This document shows positions 25,556-33,473 of a DNA stretch of 64,000 bases, one piece after another. The notes under the pieces were generated by a model that made no database searches, had not been told where the DNA came from, and worked only from the letters and a program-made list of their open reading frames with translations. Source of the DNA: Thermoleophilaceae bacterium (GTDB lineage: Bacteria; Actinomycetota; Thermoleophilia; Solirubrobacterales; Thermoleophilaceae); contig JAUJNF010000005.1 of assembly GCA_030446485.1 (NCBI GenBank), forward strand, positions 1 to 64,000, read 5' to 3'. A program made the translations under genes and the position numbers. Position 1 is the first letter of the stretch; each line of letters begins with the position of its first letter.

Positions 25556-26794
25556 ATGGGCATCGTGAAGACCGTTGCCGTCATCGGGCTCGGACGGGTT
25601 GGCCTCCCCCTCGCCCTCTCATTCGCCGACCGTGGCTATCGGGTGATCGGCGTGGAGAAACAGTCCGCGACGGTCGACTCGATCCGCTCCGGGGCCATGC
25701 CCTTCCACGAAACGGGTACCCAGGAGCTCCTCGAGCGGGTCCTCCCGAGCGGCCGGCTCGAGTGCACGACGCGCGTGGCCGACGCGGCGTCCGCCGACCA
25801 CATCGTGCTGACGCTCGGCACGCCCGCGCTGGCGCACATCGAGATCGACATATCCGACATCCGTCGAGTGCTCGATGAGCTTCTGCCGCTTCTCCGCGAG
25901 GGCCAGACGCTCATCCTCCGCTCCACGGTGGCGCCCGGCACCACGGAGTGGCTCGCGGGCTACCTCGAGCAGCGGCGCGGCTTTGCGATCGGCGAGGACG
26001 TGTTCGTGGCGCACGTCCCCGAGCGCATAGCCGAGAACCACTTCCTGGAGGAGATCGCCAGCCTGCCGTGCATCGTCGGCGGGGTCGGCGAGGGGTCGGC
26101 GGCTCGCGCCGGCGACCTCTTCGAGTGCTTCGGCACCGAGATCGTGCACACCAGCCCCGTGCAGGCGGAGCTCGCGAAGATCTGGACGAACATCCTGCGC
26201 TACACCCACTTCGCGGTGCCCAACCTCCTGATGATGAACTGCGAGCAGTACGGCGCCAACGTGTTCGAGGTGATCGACCTGATCAACCACGACTATCCGC
26301 GCGGCGGCATGGCGCAGCCCGGGTTGACCGCCGGGACGTGCCTGCGTAAGGACTTCGCCTTCTCCGAGGAGCGCTCGAGCGCTCCGGGCATGCTGCTCGC
26401 CGTGTCCCGCGTGCACGAGAGCCTGCCGCTCTTCCTCGTCGAGGGACTCAAGCGGCGCACGGGCGGCACGCTGCGCGGACGCAAGGTCGCCGTGCTCGGC
26501 CTGAGCTTCAAGCGCGACTCCGACGACGTCCGCGACTCCCTCTCGTTCAAGCTCATGCGCCTGCTCGAGCGTGAGCTCGCGCACGTGGCCCGGCACGACC
26601 CGCACGTGCCGGAGCAGTCCGAGCCGCTCGAGACGGCCCTCGCCGGCGCCGACGCCGTGATCGTCGCCACCAACCACTCCGCCTTCGACGGCGTTCTACG
26701 GCAGGTGCCGTCCGAGGCGCTTGTCGTCGACCCGTGGAACATGACCGGCTCGGGGCAGGTCTTCGCCTACGCGAGCGAGCTGGCAGTTGCCTAG
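25556..26794 (+). CDS. Nucleotide-sugar dehydrogenase (UDP-ManNAc/UDP-Glc dehydrogenase family)
   Basis: A 412-residue NAD-dependent 6-dehydrogenase that makes a UDP-uronic acid. The NAD fold is GLGRVG at 11-16. The central domain has AELAKIWTN (204-212), and the catalytic cysteine C262 is in GLTAGTCLRKDF. The C-terminal UDP-binding domain has VLGLSFKRDSDDVRDS. It resembles the WecC/WbpA group more than UgdH, so UDP-N-acetyl-mannosaminuronate or a similar product is plausible. The annotated ATG at 25556 overlaps TAGCAT (25551-25556), and an in-frame GTG at 25565 would fit a leaderless transcript. It is followed by an epimerase gene after 15 nt, forming a four-gene plus-strand operon. Confidence 0.9.
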   Translation: MGIVKTVAVIGLGRVGLPLALSFADRGYRVIGVEKQSATVDSIRSGAMPFHETGTQELLERVLPSGRLECTTRVADAASADHIVLTLGTPALAHIEIDISDIRRVLDELLPLLREGQTLILRSTVAPGTTEWLAGYLEQRRGFAIGEDVFVAHVPERIAENHFLEEIASLPCIVGGVGEGSAARAGDLFECFGTEIVHTSPVQAELAKIWTNILRYTHFAVPNLLMMNCEQYGANVFEVIDLINHDYPRGGMAQPGLTAGTCLRKDFAFSEERSSAPGMLLAVSRVHESLPLFLVEGLKRRTGGTLRGRKVAVLGLSFKRDSDDVRDSLSFKLMRLLERELAHVARHDPHVPEQSEPLETALAGADAVIVATNHSAFDGVLRQVPSEALVVDPWNMTGSGQVFAYASELAVA

Positions 26795-26809
26795 CGGGCT
26801 CGTGCAGGC

Positions 26810-27796
26810 TTGAGCGTGGCCACGGGCCGGGTGGTGGTGACCGGCGGAGCCGGGAACATCGGCACGGCCGTCGTGCGGCGCCTGCTGCGCGACGGCGACT
26901 GGCAGGTGCGAGTCTCCGACCAGCGCGAGGCCCCAGCCTGGATGCGGGAGGCCTGTCAGGTGCATACCGGCGACCTTCGCGATGCGGTGGAGGCCCGGCG
27001 CGCCCTCGAGGACTGCTCGCACGTCATCCACCTCGCGGCCATCGTCGGGGGGATCGCGAACTTCCACCAACTGCCCCATACCCTGCTCGAGGTCAACAAC
27101 GCGCTGTACAACGGCGTCTTCCGGGCAGCGCTCGACGCTCGGGTGGAGCGCCTCGTCTATGTCTCGTCGTCGATGGTGTTCGAGCGGGCCACCGAGTTCC
27201 CCACCACCGAGGCCCACCTCGATCACGTGCCCGCCCCGCGATCGGCCTACGGCTTTTCGAAGCTGGCGGGCGAGGTGTATTGCCGGGCGCTGCACGACGA
27301 GCATGGGTTGCCGTACGCGATCTGTCGCCCGTTCAACGCCTACGGACCCGGTGAGGTACCCGAGGACGAGCCCGGCATCGCCCACGCGGTGCCCGATCTG
27401 ATCCGCAAGGCGCTGAGCGGGCAGCGCCCGCTGCAGATCTTTGGTACCGGCGAGCAGACGCGCACGCTCACCCACGTCGACGACATCGCCGACGGGATCG
27501 TGACCGCCGCGGCCCATCCCGCGGCCGAGAACGAGGACTTCAACATCTCGGCCGGCGAGGAGCTCACCGTGGCCGAGATCGCGCGCGTGGTCTGGGAGGC
27601 CTGCGGGCGTGACCCCCAAGACTTCGAGCTCGAGCGTCTCCCGAGCTTCACCGTCGACGTGCAGCGCCGTTGGCCGTCGGTCGAGAAAGCCCGGCGGCTG
27701 ATCGGCTTCGAGGCGGCGGTCGACCTCCGCGACGGCCTGTCCGAGACCGTCGAGTGGCTGCGCGGCGAGGACGCCGCGGCCGTCGCCGCGCGCTGA
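26810..27796 (+). CDS. NAD-dependent sugar epimerase/dehydratase (extended SDR)
   Basis: A 328-residue extended short-chain dehydrogenase. The NAD-binding TGGAGNIG is at 11-18, VSSSMVF near 118-124, and the catalytic pair Y147/K151 is in YGFSK. A sugar-binding C-terminal half carries RPFNAYGPGE and RTLTHVDDIADGI. It is most similar in pattern to UDP-glucose 4-epimerase-like enzymes; whether it epimerises, dehydrates or reduces cannot be decided. The start is TTG 26810, since the frame has no ATG or GTG before the Rossmann motif except an internal GTG. It sits between the nucleotide-sugar dehydrogenase and a GT4 gene, so it likely supplies a UDP-sugar for the same polymer. Confidence 0.87.
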   Translation: MSVATGRVVVTGGAGNIGTAVVRRLLRDGDWQVRVSDQREAPAWMREACQVHTGDLRDAVEARRALEDCSHVIHLAAIVGGIANFHQLPHTLLEVNNALYNGVFRAALDARVERLVYVSSSMVFERATEFPTTEAHLDHVPAPRSAYGFSKLAGEVYCRALHDEHGLPYAICRPFNAYGPGEVPEDEPGIAHAVPDLIRKALSGQRPLQIFGTGEQTRTLTHVDDIADGIVTAAAHPAAENEDFNISAGEELTVAEIARVVWEACGRDPQDFELERLPSFTVDVQRRWPSVEKARRLIGFEAAVDLRDGLSETVEWLRGEDAAAVAAR

Positions 27797-27820
27797 CGGG
27801 CCCGGCGTCACGGTTCCCCG

Positions 27821-29044
27821 TTGCGAGTCCTCATCGCCTCGACCTACTACTGGCCCGAGACAGGGGGGCCGGGGCTGCACGTGACCGGGCCTGCTGAGTA
27901 CCTGGCCGCCAGGGGACACGAGGTGGCGGTGGTCACCGGCTTTCCGCACTACCCGCGTTGGCGTCCGCTGGTGCCGCGACGCGCACGTGCGACCGAAACG
28001 CACGAGGGGGTGACCATCCGCCGGCGCTGGCTCCACATACCGCGCTCCCAGTCGGCGATGAGCCGAGCCCTCTACGAGGGCTCGCTGGTGGGCGGCGGGC
28101 TGACCGCCCTCCACGACGGACCGCGGCCCGACGTCATCGTGGGCGTGATGCCCACCCTCTCCGGGGGTGTCCTCGCCGCTGCAGCGGCGCGGGCCTTCAA
28201 CCGCCCCTACGGCCTGCTGATACACGACCTCATGGGCGCGGCGGCCGACCAGAGCGGCATCCGGGGCGGCAGCCGGGTGGCGGCCACCGTCCGGCGTGCC
28301 GAGCTGTCGCTCGCGCGGCGCGCGCGCGGGCTCGGGATCATCGCCGAGGGCTTCCGTGGCTACTTCGAGCAGGGCGGTGTCGCGGCCGACCGGATAAAGC
28401 GTCTGCGGATGTGGACGCTGGGGACTGAGCCCACCGAGCCCGTCGAGGAGACCCGACGACGATTGGGCTGGGCTGCCGACGACTTCGTCTGCCTGCACGG
28501 AGGCAACATGGGCCAAAAGCAGGCCCTCGACAACCTGCTGGAGGCGGCGGCCCGCCTCGGGGGCAACGGGGTCCGCCTGGTACTGGCCGGCGACGGAAAC
28601 GACCGGCCACGCCTGGAGAGCCGCGCCCGTGAAATGAGGCTCGAGAACCTCTCCTTCGCGCCGGTGCAGCCGTGGGGTCAGTACGAGTCGATGCTCCGAG
28701 CTGCGGACCTTCTGATCGTGAACCAGCGCGCCTCGGTCAGCGACATGTCGTTGCCCAGCAAGCTGACCTCGTACTTCGTGACCGGTCGCCCGGTCGTGGC
28801 GGCCGTCGCGGCCGAGAGCGAGACAGCCCTCGAAGTCGAGGCGGCGGAGGCGGGACTGGTGGTGGCGCCGGAGGACCCCGATGCGCTCGCTCAGGGAATC
28901 CTCTCCCTGAGGCACTCGGAAGACGAGCGCCGGACGCACGGCGAGCGAGCGAGCGCGTACGCGGAGCGCTACCTACGGGCTGAAAGCGCGTTGCCGGAAT
29001 ACGAGCAGTTCGTCCGCGGCCTCGTGCAGGGCCGCCGGCGCTGA
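27821..29044 (+). CDS. GT4 family glycosyltransferase (WcaI/WbuB-like)
   Basis: A 407-residue GT-B glycosyltransferase. The N-terminus RVLIASTYYWPETGGPGLH with VVTGFPHYPRW is typical of the WcaI/WbuB group, which adds fucosamine- or fucose-type sugars to lipid-linked intermediates. The C-terminal domain has FVCLHGGNMGQKQALDNLLE and SDMSLPSKLTSYFVTGRPVVA, with an acidic EX7E equivalent replaced by SLPSKL, as is common in this subgroup. The start is TTG 27821. It follows the epimerase by 24 nt and precedes a methyltransferase by 38 nt. Donor identity is unknown; a sugar made by the two upstream enzymes is the natural candidate. Confidence 0.88.
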   Translation: MRVLIASTYYWPETGGPGLHVTGPAEYLAARGHEVAVVTGFPHYPRWRPLVPRRARATETHEGVTIRRRWLHIPRSQSAMSRALYEGSLVGGGLTALHDGPRPDVIVGVMPTLSGGVLAAAAARAFNRPYGLLIHDLMGAAADQSGIRGGSRVAATVRRAELSLARRARGLGIIAEGFRGYFEQGGVAADRIKRLRMWTLGTEPTEPVEETRRRLGWAADDFVCLHGGNMGQKQALDNLLEAAARLGGNGVRLVLAGDGNDRPRLESRAREMRLENLSFAPVQPWGQYESMLRAADLLIVNQRASVSDMSLPSKLTSYFVTGRPVVAAVAAESETALEVEAAEAGLVVAPEDPDALAQGILSLRHSEDERRTHGERASAYAERYLRAESALPEYEQFVRGLVQGRRR

Positions 29045-29082
29045 GCTCTCCTGCCGCGGCCACTCGGGATCTGCTGGCCTCG

Positions 29083-29964
29083 GTGCTCGCGTGCCCGGTG
29101 TGCGGTTCCCGACTCGCGTGGGGGCGCGGGCTCCGGTGCGAAGGGTGCAGAGAGGAGTATCCGGTGGTCGACGGCATTCCCGTCCTACTGCCTCCCGCTT
29201 CGCGCAGCGATCCCCATAAGCGCGAGCAGGCGGAGCACCACGACGCCGAAACCGATCCCGAATACGAGGTCCGAAGGCCGCACGGCACGCCCTCCCTGTT
29301 CGGTTGGATGCTGGTTGAGAAGCTCCGGCGCGGCACGGTTGGCCTCGACGGGCTCCTGCCCGGTGGCAGCGTCGTCACCGTGTGTGGCGGGTCGGGCATG
29401 GACGCGGAGTTCCTGGCGCGCTGCGGAGCCCGGGTCATCGCGACCGACATATCGCTCGCAGCGGTGACGCGGGCGCGGGAGCGCGGCAGGCGCTACAACC
29501 TCGACATCACGCCGATGGTGGCCGACGCCGAGAGGCTTCCGCTGCTCGACCGATCGGTGGACATCGCTTTCGTGCACGACGGCCTGCACCACCTGCGCGA
29601 GCCACTCGACGGGGTCGACGAGATGGCACGGGTGGCCTCTACCGCGGTCTCCGTGAACGAGCCGGCCCGGGCGGGCCTGACGGATGCCGCCGTCCGGGTG
29701 GGACTGGCCTTCGAGTGGGAGGAGGCAGGCAACCGGATCGCCCGCATGGATCCGGACGCGATCACCGGCCGGCTGGGCTCCCGCGGGTTTCGAACGGTCG
29801 ATTCCCAGCGCTACGGCATGTACCACGGCCACGTTGCCGGGCGGATCGCCCGTGGCCTATCGCGCGAAAGGCTCGTCGGTCCTTCGACGACGGCGCTGCG
29901 GGAGGTCAACCGGATTGCGGGGGCCCTCGGGAACAAGCTGGCCGTGAAGGCGGTGCGCATCTGA
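29083..29964 (+). CDS. SAM-dependent methyltransferase with N-terminal zinc-ribbon (Trm112-like)
   Basis: A 293-residue class I methyltransferase. The N-terminus is a Trm112-like metal ribbon with C4, C7, C19 and C22 and the trailing YPVVDGIPVLLP. The catalytic domain has motif I VCGGSGMD (100-107), acidic ATDIS, and post-I VADAERLPLLDRSVD with HDGLHHL, as in the ubiE/methyltransferase-11 group. It likely methylates a sugar or lipid-linked glycan, given its place at the end of the dehydrogenase-epimerase-GT4 operon. The start is GTG 29083; the 38 nt upstream contain no other start codon in frame. The substrate is unknown. Confidence 0.82.
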   Translation: MLACPVCGSRLAWGRGLRCEGCREEYPVVDGIPVLLPPASRSDPHKREQAEHHDAETDPEYEVRRPHGTPSLFGWMLVEKLRRGTVGLDGLLPGGSVVTVCGGSGMDAEFLARCGARVIATDISLAAVTRARERGRRYNLDITPMVADAERLPLLDRSVDIAFVHDGLHHLREPLDGVDEMARVASTAVSVNEPARAGLTDAAVRVGLAFEWEEAGNRIARMDPDAITGRLGSRGFRTVDSQRYGMYHGHVAGRIARGLSRERLVGPSTTALREVNRIAGALGNKLAVKAVRI

Positions 29965-29996
29965 GTCCGGCGGGGCAGCGGCGGACACCGCGTCAC

Positions 29997-32264
29997 TCAG
30001 GACGTCGCGGCGTCGTCGCGAGTCACAGCGACGCGCCGCGCGGCGCGGCTCACGGCCCGGCGGCTCACGACCCCCACGCCCGCGAGCACTAGGCCGAGCG
30101 CCGCCCCCGAGAGGATCAGCTCGAGCGGGCGCTCGTCGGCCTCGCCGACCTGGTCGACCGGGTCGGCCGGGGTGCGGGTGCGAAACAGGCCGATCCCGCC
30201 ACCGCGCCAGACCGTCTCGAGGTACGGCTGACGGGCCAGGCGCTCCACCACCAGGCTTCGCCCCAGGGCCTCCTCGATCGGCGTGTCCTCCGACGAGTAC
30301 GAGAAGTTCGCGCCCAGCGCGCTCGGGTCGGCGGCCACGAGCAGCCAGCGCACGTCGAGGCGCTCGAGCACGCCCGGGTCCGACGGATCGAGGAAGTACT
30401 CGTGCGTATCGAGGAGCAGGTCGTTCACCTCGAGCAGGAAGCTCCTGTCCTCGATGAAGGGCTGCCGGCCCTCGAGTGGGGCCTCGCGGCCGGTGAGGAA
30501 CTCGATCGTGCCACGGGTGCTCGCGTTGCTGAGGATGGCGTCGCCCGGGCCCGCCCGCTCGAGCAGCGCCGCAATGGCCTGGTCGGCCGCGGGGCCGAGC
30601 CGCTCGTCGGTCTCGCCGAACTCGGGACCCACCTTGCCGCCGTTCACCCGCGGCTCGGAGCGCAGCGGAGCCATCACGGTCATCATCGTCCAGGGCACCG
30701 CCAGCACCGCCACCACCACCGCGGCCAGGCGCGGCCCCGGTCTCACGCGCACCCGCCGGAGGCCCAGCAGGAAGCCCTCGATCGACGGGCCCACCGCCAG
30801 GCCGATCACGAGCGGCAGGTAGCTGCCGAAGCGCGCTATGCCGGTGTGCTGGGGCACGTAGGTGTCGAAGGAGACGGCGAAGAACGCCATGCCGCCGGCC
30901 AGAACGGCCCCGAAGGCGGCGACCGAGACCACCCCCTTTCGCAGCCCTCTGCCTCCCAGCGCGAGGGCCAGCAGCAGGCCGAGGGCCACCACCGCGAGCA
31001 CGGCCTTCCCGCGCCGTCCCTCGAGCACGTCGATCCCCGGCCACGGGCGGTCGATCGCGGCCCTGACCCGCGTCCCGCGCCCGCGCGGCGCGGCGTCCTC
31101 GAAGCCGCCGGCCGTGCGGCGGAAGAAGGTGTAGGTGGGATCGACGCCACCCACGACGCCGGGGCGAGCGGCGTCGCTCGCCACCACCGCACGGCCCTGC
31201 AGCGACACGCCGGTGGCCACCACCACCGCGCCCGCGGCGATGCCGCCGCACATGAGCACGACCGCAAGGCTGAACCGCCAGGGCCTCCGCGCGGTGAGCC
31301 ACTCCACGGTGCCGGCGGCCAGCAGCAGCATGGCCGTGACCGTGGCGCCGATGGCGTGCACCCCCACCGACACGCCGGCCACCGACCCGGCCAGGAGTAT
31401 CCACGACACCCGTCGCCCGCGGATGCCCTGCACCACGAGCCACACGGCCACGAGCCCGAGGGCGATGGCCATCGGCTCCGCCTTGTAGGCGTTGAACTTG
31501 AGGATGTAGAAGGTGGTGGCCGAGGTCACGGCCGTGCCGCCGATGGCCGCGGCGCGGCCGAGCCACAGGCGCTGCACGAGGTAGACCATCAGCACGCCGA
31601 AGAGGGCCGCCGGCACGCGCCAGTAGGACAGCGCGGCGGACTCGCTCATCCCGACGGCGAGCGCCCCGTAGCCCTCGGACAGGATGTTGAACAGCACGTA
31701 GTCCGGCAGCCAGCGCACGCGGTCGCCGAACTCGGCGACGAAGGTGGGTATGCCACCCGCCTGGTCGAGCTGGGTGCCGAGGTTCCAGTAGTACCACTGG
31801 AAGGAGGAGGCCGGGCGGAAGCCGTCGCGGGTGGCGAGCCACACCCACGGCAGCGCCAGGGCGGCCACGGGGATGGCGGCGAGGGCGTGCCGTGGCAGGC
31901 GCAGTGCAAAGCGAGCGAAGGGGAGGATGCCCACCGCCGCGGCCACCAGGGCGAACACAGCTACGGCCTCGGCCGAGAAGACGGCGAAGGCCAGCAGCAC
32001 GGCGCCCGCGGCCGACACGAGGATGACGCTCCAGGCGATCGCGAGGACGAGGGAGGTGCCGGCGGCGCCGGTGCCGGCGTCGCTTGCGGCGGCGGCTTCG
32101 TCGGTGGCGGCGGGGCGTGCGCCGGCGGCTTCGTCGGCGGTGTCCTCGGTTCGGGACCGGGCCCGAAAGCGCGCAAGGACCCACTGGAGCCCGAAGCCGG
32201 GCAGCACGAGCAGCACCCCGAAGGCGGCCATGGCCACCGCGATGTCGAATAGACGCCCGATCAC
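29997..32264 (-). CDS. Large polytopic membrane protein, GT-C-like
   Basis: A 755-residue membrane protein with about 14 hydrophobic segments, a long acidic/alanine-rich cytoplasmic loop (residues about 35-65) and a C-terminal extracytoplasmic domain ending in a final membrane helix and basic tail. The external loop WYYWNLGTQLDQAGGIPTF and the C-terminal ILSNASTRGTIEFLTGREAP and LEGRQPFIE parallel TVWFYWD and ANGYTEGSI...GWLDGRAPYL in the proteins at 5315 and 7483. They thus form one family of probable polyprenyl-sugar-dependent GT-C enzymes. GTG 32264 is the start; no Shine-Dalgarno is seen. It is convergent with the methyltransferase (32 bp apart). Enzymatic activity is inferred from fold only. 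Confidence 0.77.
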   Translation of the reverse strand: MIGRLFDIAVAMAAFGVLLVLPGFGLQWVLARFRARSRTEDTADEAAGARPAATDEAAAASDAGTGAAGTSLVLAIAWSVILVSAAGAVLLAFAVFSAEAVAVFALVAAAVGILPFARFALRLPRHALAAIPVAALALPWVWLATRDGFRPASSFQWYYWNLGTQLDQAGGIPTFVAEFGDRVRWLPDYVLFNILSEGYGALAVGMSESAALSYWRVPAALFGVLMVYLVQRLWLGRAAAIGGTAVTSATTFYILKFNAYKAEPMAIALGLVAVWLVVQGIRGRRVSWILLAGSVAGVSVGVHAIGATVTAMLLLAAGTVEWLTARRPWRFSLAVVLMCGGIAAGAVVVATGVSLQGRAVVASDAARPGVVGGVDPTYTFFRRTAGGFEDAAPRGRGTRVRAAIDRPWPGIDVLEGRRGKAVLAVVALGLLLALALGGRGLRKGVVSVAAFGAVLAGGMAFFAVSFDTYVPQHTGIARFGSYLPLVIGLAVGPSIEGFLLGLRRVRVRPGPRLAAVVVAVLAVPWTMMTVMAPLRSEPRVNGGKVGPEFGETDERLGPAADQAIAALLERAGPGDAILSNASTRGTIEFLTGREAPLEGRQPFIEDRSFLLEVNDLLLDTHEYFLDPSDPGVLERLDVRWLLVAADPSALGANFSYSSEDTPIEEALGRSLVVERLARQPYLETVWRGGGIGLFRTRTPADPVDQVGEADERPLELILSGAALGLVLAGVGVVSRRAVSRAARRVAVTRDDAATS

Positions 32265-32366
32265 GGCGTGGTCGTGGCGGGTGTCGGTGCGGTCCTCACG
32301 GGGGAAGTGCGGTGGCGGGGCGGCGTTACCGGCGCAGCGAGGCTAGTGGACGGGCTCGCCCGGAGG

Positions 32367-32425
32367 TCACGCTTCGCATCGCGGGGGTCGCGCTTCGCAT
32401 CGCGGGGGTCGCGCTTCGCATCGCG
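32367..32425. repeat. 21-bp intergenic tandem repeat
   Basis: About 2.8 copies of a 21-bp unit built on TCGCGCTTCGCATCGCGGGG plus one G (32367-32387, 32388-32408, 32409-32425). It lies in the 199-bp gap between the AbiEi-like/DUF559 gene and the GT-C gene on the minus strand. The remainder of the gap shows no recognisable signal. Confidence 0.88.
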
Positions 32426-32463
32426 CGTCCGCCGAGCGGAACGCAACGCACGGCGCGCCCTGC

Positions 32464-33366
32464 TCAGGGTGAGCGCGCAGGTAGCAGCCCGCACAGCTCC
32501 TCGAGCATGAAATGCGGCCCCTCGAGGACGTCGCCGTACGTGTAGCGGCGGAACTCGTCGCCGCGCGCGCGAGCCTCACGCTCGCGGCGGCGGTCCTGCT
32601 CCCAGGCGTGGCGCGAATGGTGGAACCGGTAGCTATCCAGCTCGACAGTCAGCCGCCGCTCGGGCCAGCGGCAGTCGACACGCCGGCCGCCTGCGGGGCG
32701 GTTCGTCTGCGGCAGCGGAAGTCCGGCCCCGCGGAGCCGCGCCAGGAACGCGCGCTCGAGCGTGCTGAGCGTGACGCGCACCTCACCGCGCAGGATCGCT
32801 CGCAGCGTCTTGGCGCCCCTGGTGTTCGGCCGGCGCGCCAGCACGGCGTCCACCTGTCCGGGCGTGGTGCCGTGAAGCACGCCGGCCTCGTGACACGCCC
32901 GCGCGAGCTGGTCCTCGGTCAGGTCGGCAGCAACATCAACGAGGACACACGGCACCGTGGTGACGGGGATTGCGTGAAACGTCGTCGCCTCCCGCGGGTC
33001 CATTCGGCGCGACCGCCGGGTCCTGACCCCGCTGACGCGGCGTTCGGTCGGGGCCGTCACCTCCGGCGACGACGCAGGGCCCTTCAGCAGCCTGAAGAGA
33101 TGACCCGCCGCGCGGCCGCTGAGCAGCGCCCCGTCGCCACACGCGAGCACCGCGGCCAGGTAGCGTGCCTCGATGCTCGGCGCGCGGTGCCCGACGCGGT
33201 AGACGCCGGGATACACCCGAATCAACGAGCCGGCGCTCAAGCGGTGCCTGATCTCAGCCTCCGTGACCCCCGTCCGCACGAGCTGTCGCCGCGTCACGAC
33301 GCCGTGATTGGAGCTCGCGATATCCGCGAGCTCTTGCTCCGCTGTCCTGCTTTGCTGTCGCACCAC
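32464..33366 (-). CDS. AbiEi-like winged-helix plus DUF559 (Vsr-like nuclease fold) protein
   Basis: A 300-residue two-domain protein. Residues about 8-60 resemble the AbiEi antitoxin winged-helix (HGVVTRRQLVRTGVTEAEIR, then YPGVYRVG). The C-terminal 70 residues match DUF559, a very-short-patch-repair-like PD-(D/E)XK fold: LTVELDSYRFHHSRHAWEQD then a basic stretch and FRRYTYGDVL. This pairing is common in actinobacteria, often without a cognate toxin; none is seen here. The start is the GTG pair at 33363-33366. Larger open frames extending to 34245 are shadows of rel. Possible roles are DNA binding or cleavage in defence or regulation; none is proven. Confidence 0.75.
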   Translation of the reverse strand: MVRQQSRTAEQELADIASSNHGVVTRRQLVRTGVTEAEIRHRLSAGSLIRVYPGVYRVGHRAPSIEARYLAAVLACGDGALLSGRAAGHLFRLLKGPASSPEVTAPTERRVSGVRTRRSRRMDPREATTFHAIPVTTVPCVLVDVAADLTEDQLARACHEAGVLHGTTPGQVDAVLARRPNTRGAKTLRAILRGEVRVTLSTLERAFLARLRGAGLPLPQTNRPAGGRRVDCRWPERRLTVELDSYRFHHSRHAWEQDRRREREARARGDEFRRYTYGDVLEGPHFMLEELCGLLPARSP

Positions 33367-33473
33367 GACAGTTAGGCAGGACGGCGGCGAGTTTCGCCCC
33401 CCGGGGCAGGTGTGGGCGTGGCCGCGCGCGCCCAGGCGTGGCCTCGCCCTCAGCGGCGCGGCGCGGCGCGCCC

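Noticed and set aside
26696-28939. 747-codon minus-strand open frame
   Set aside because: Antisense to the epimerase and GT4 genes, which carry clear motifs.
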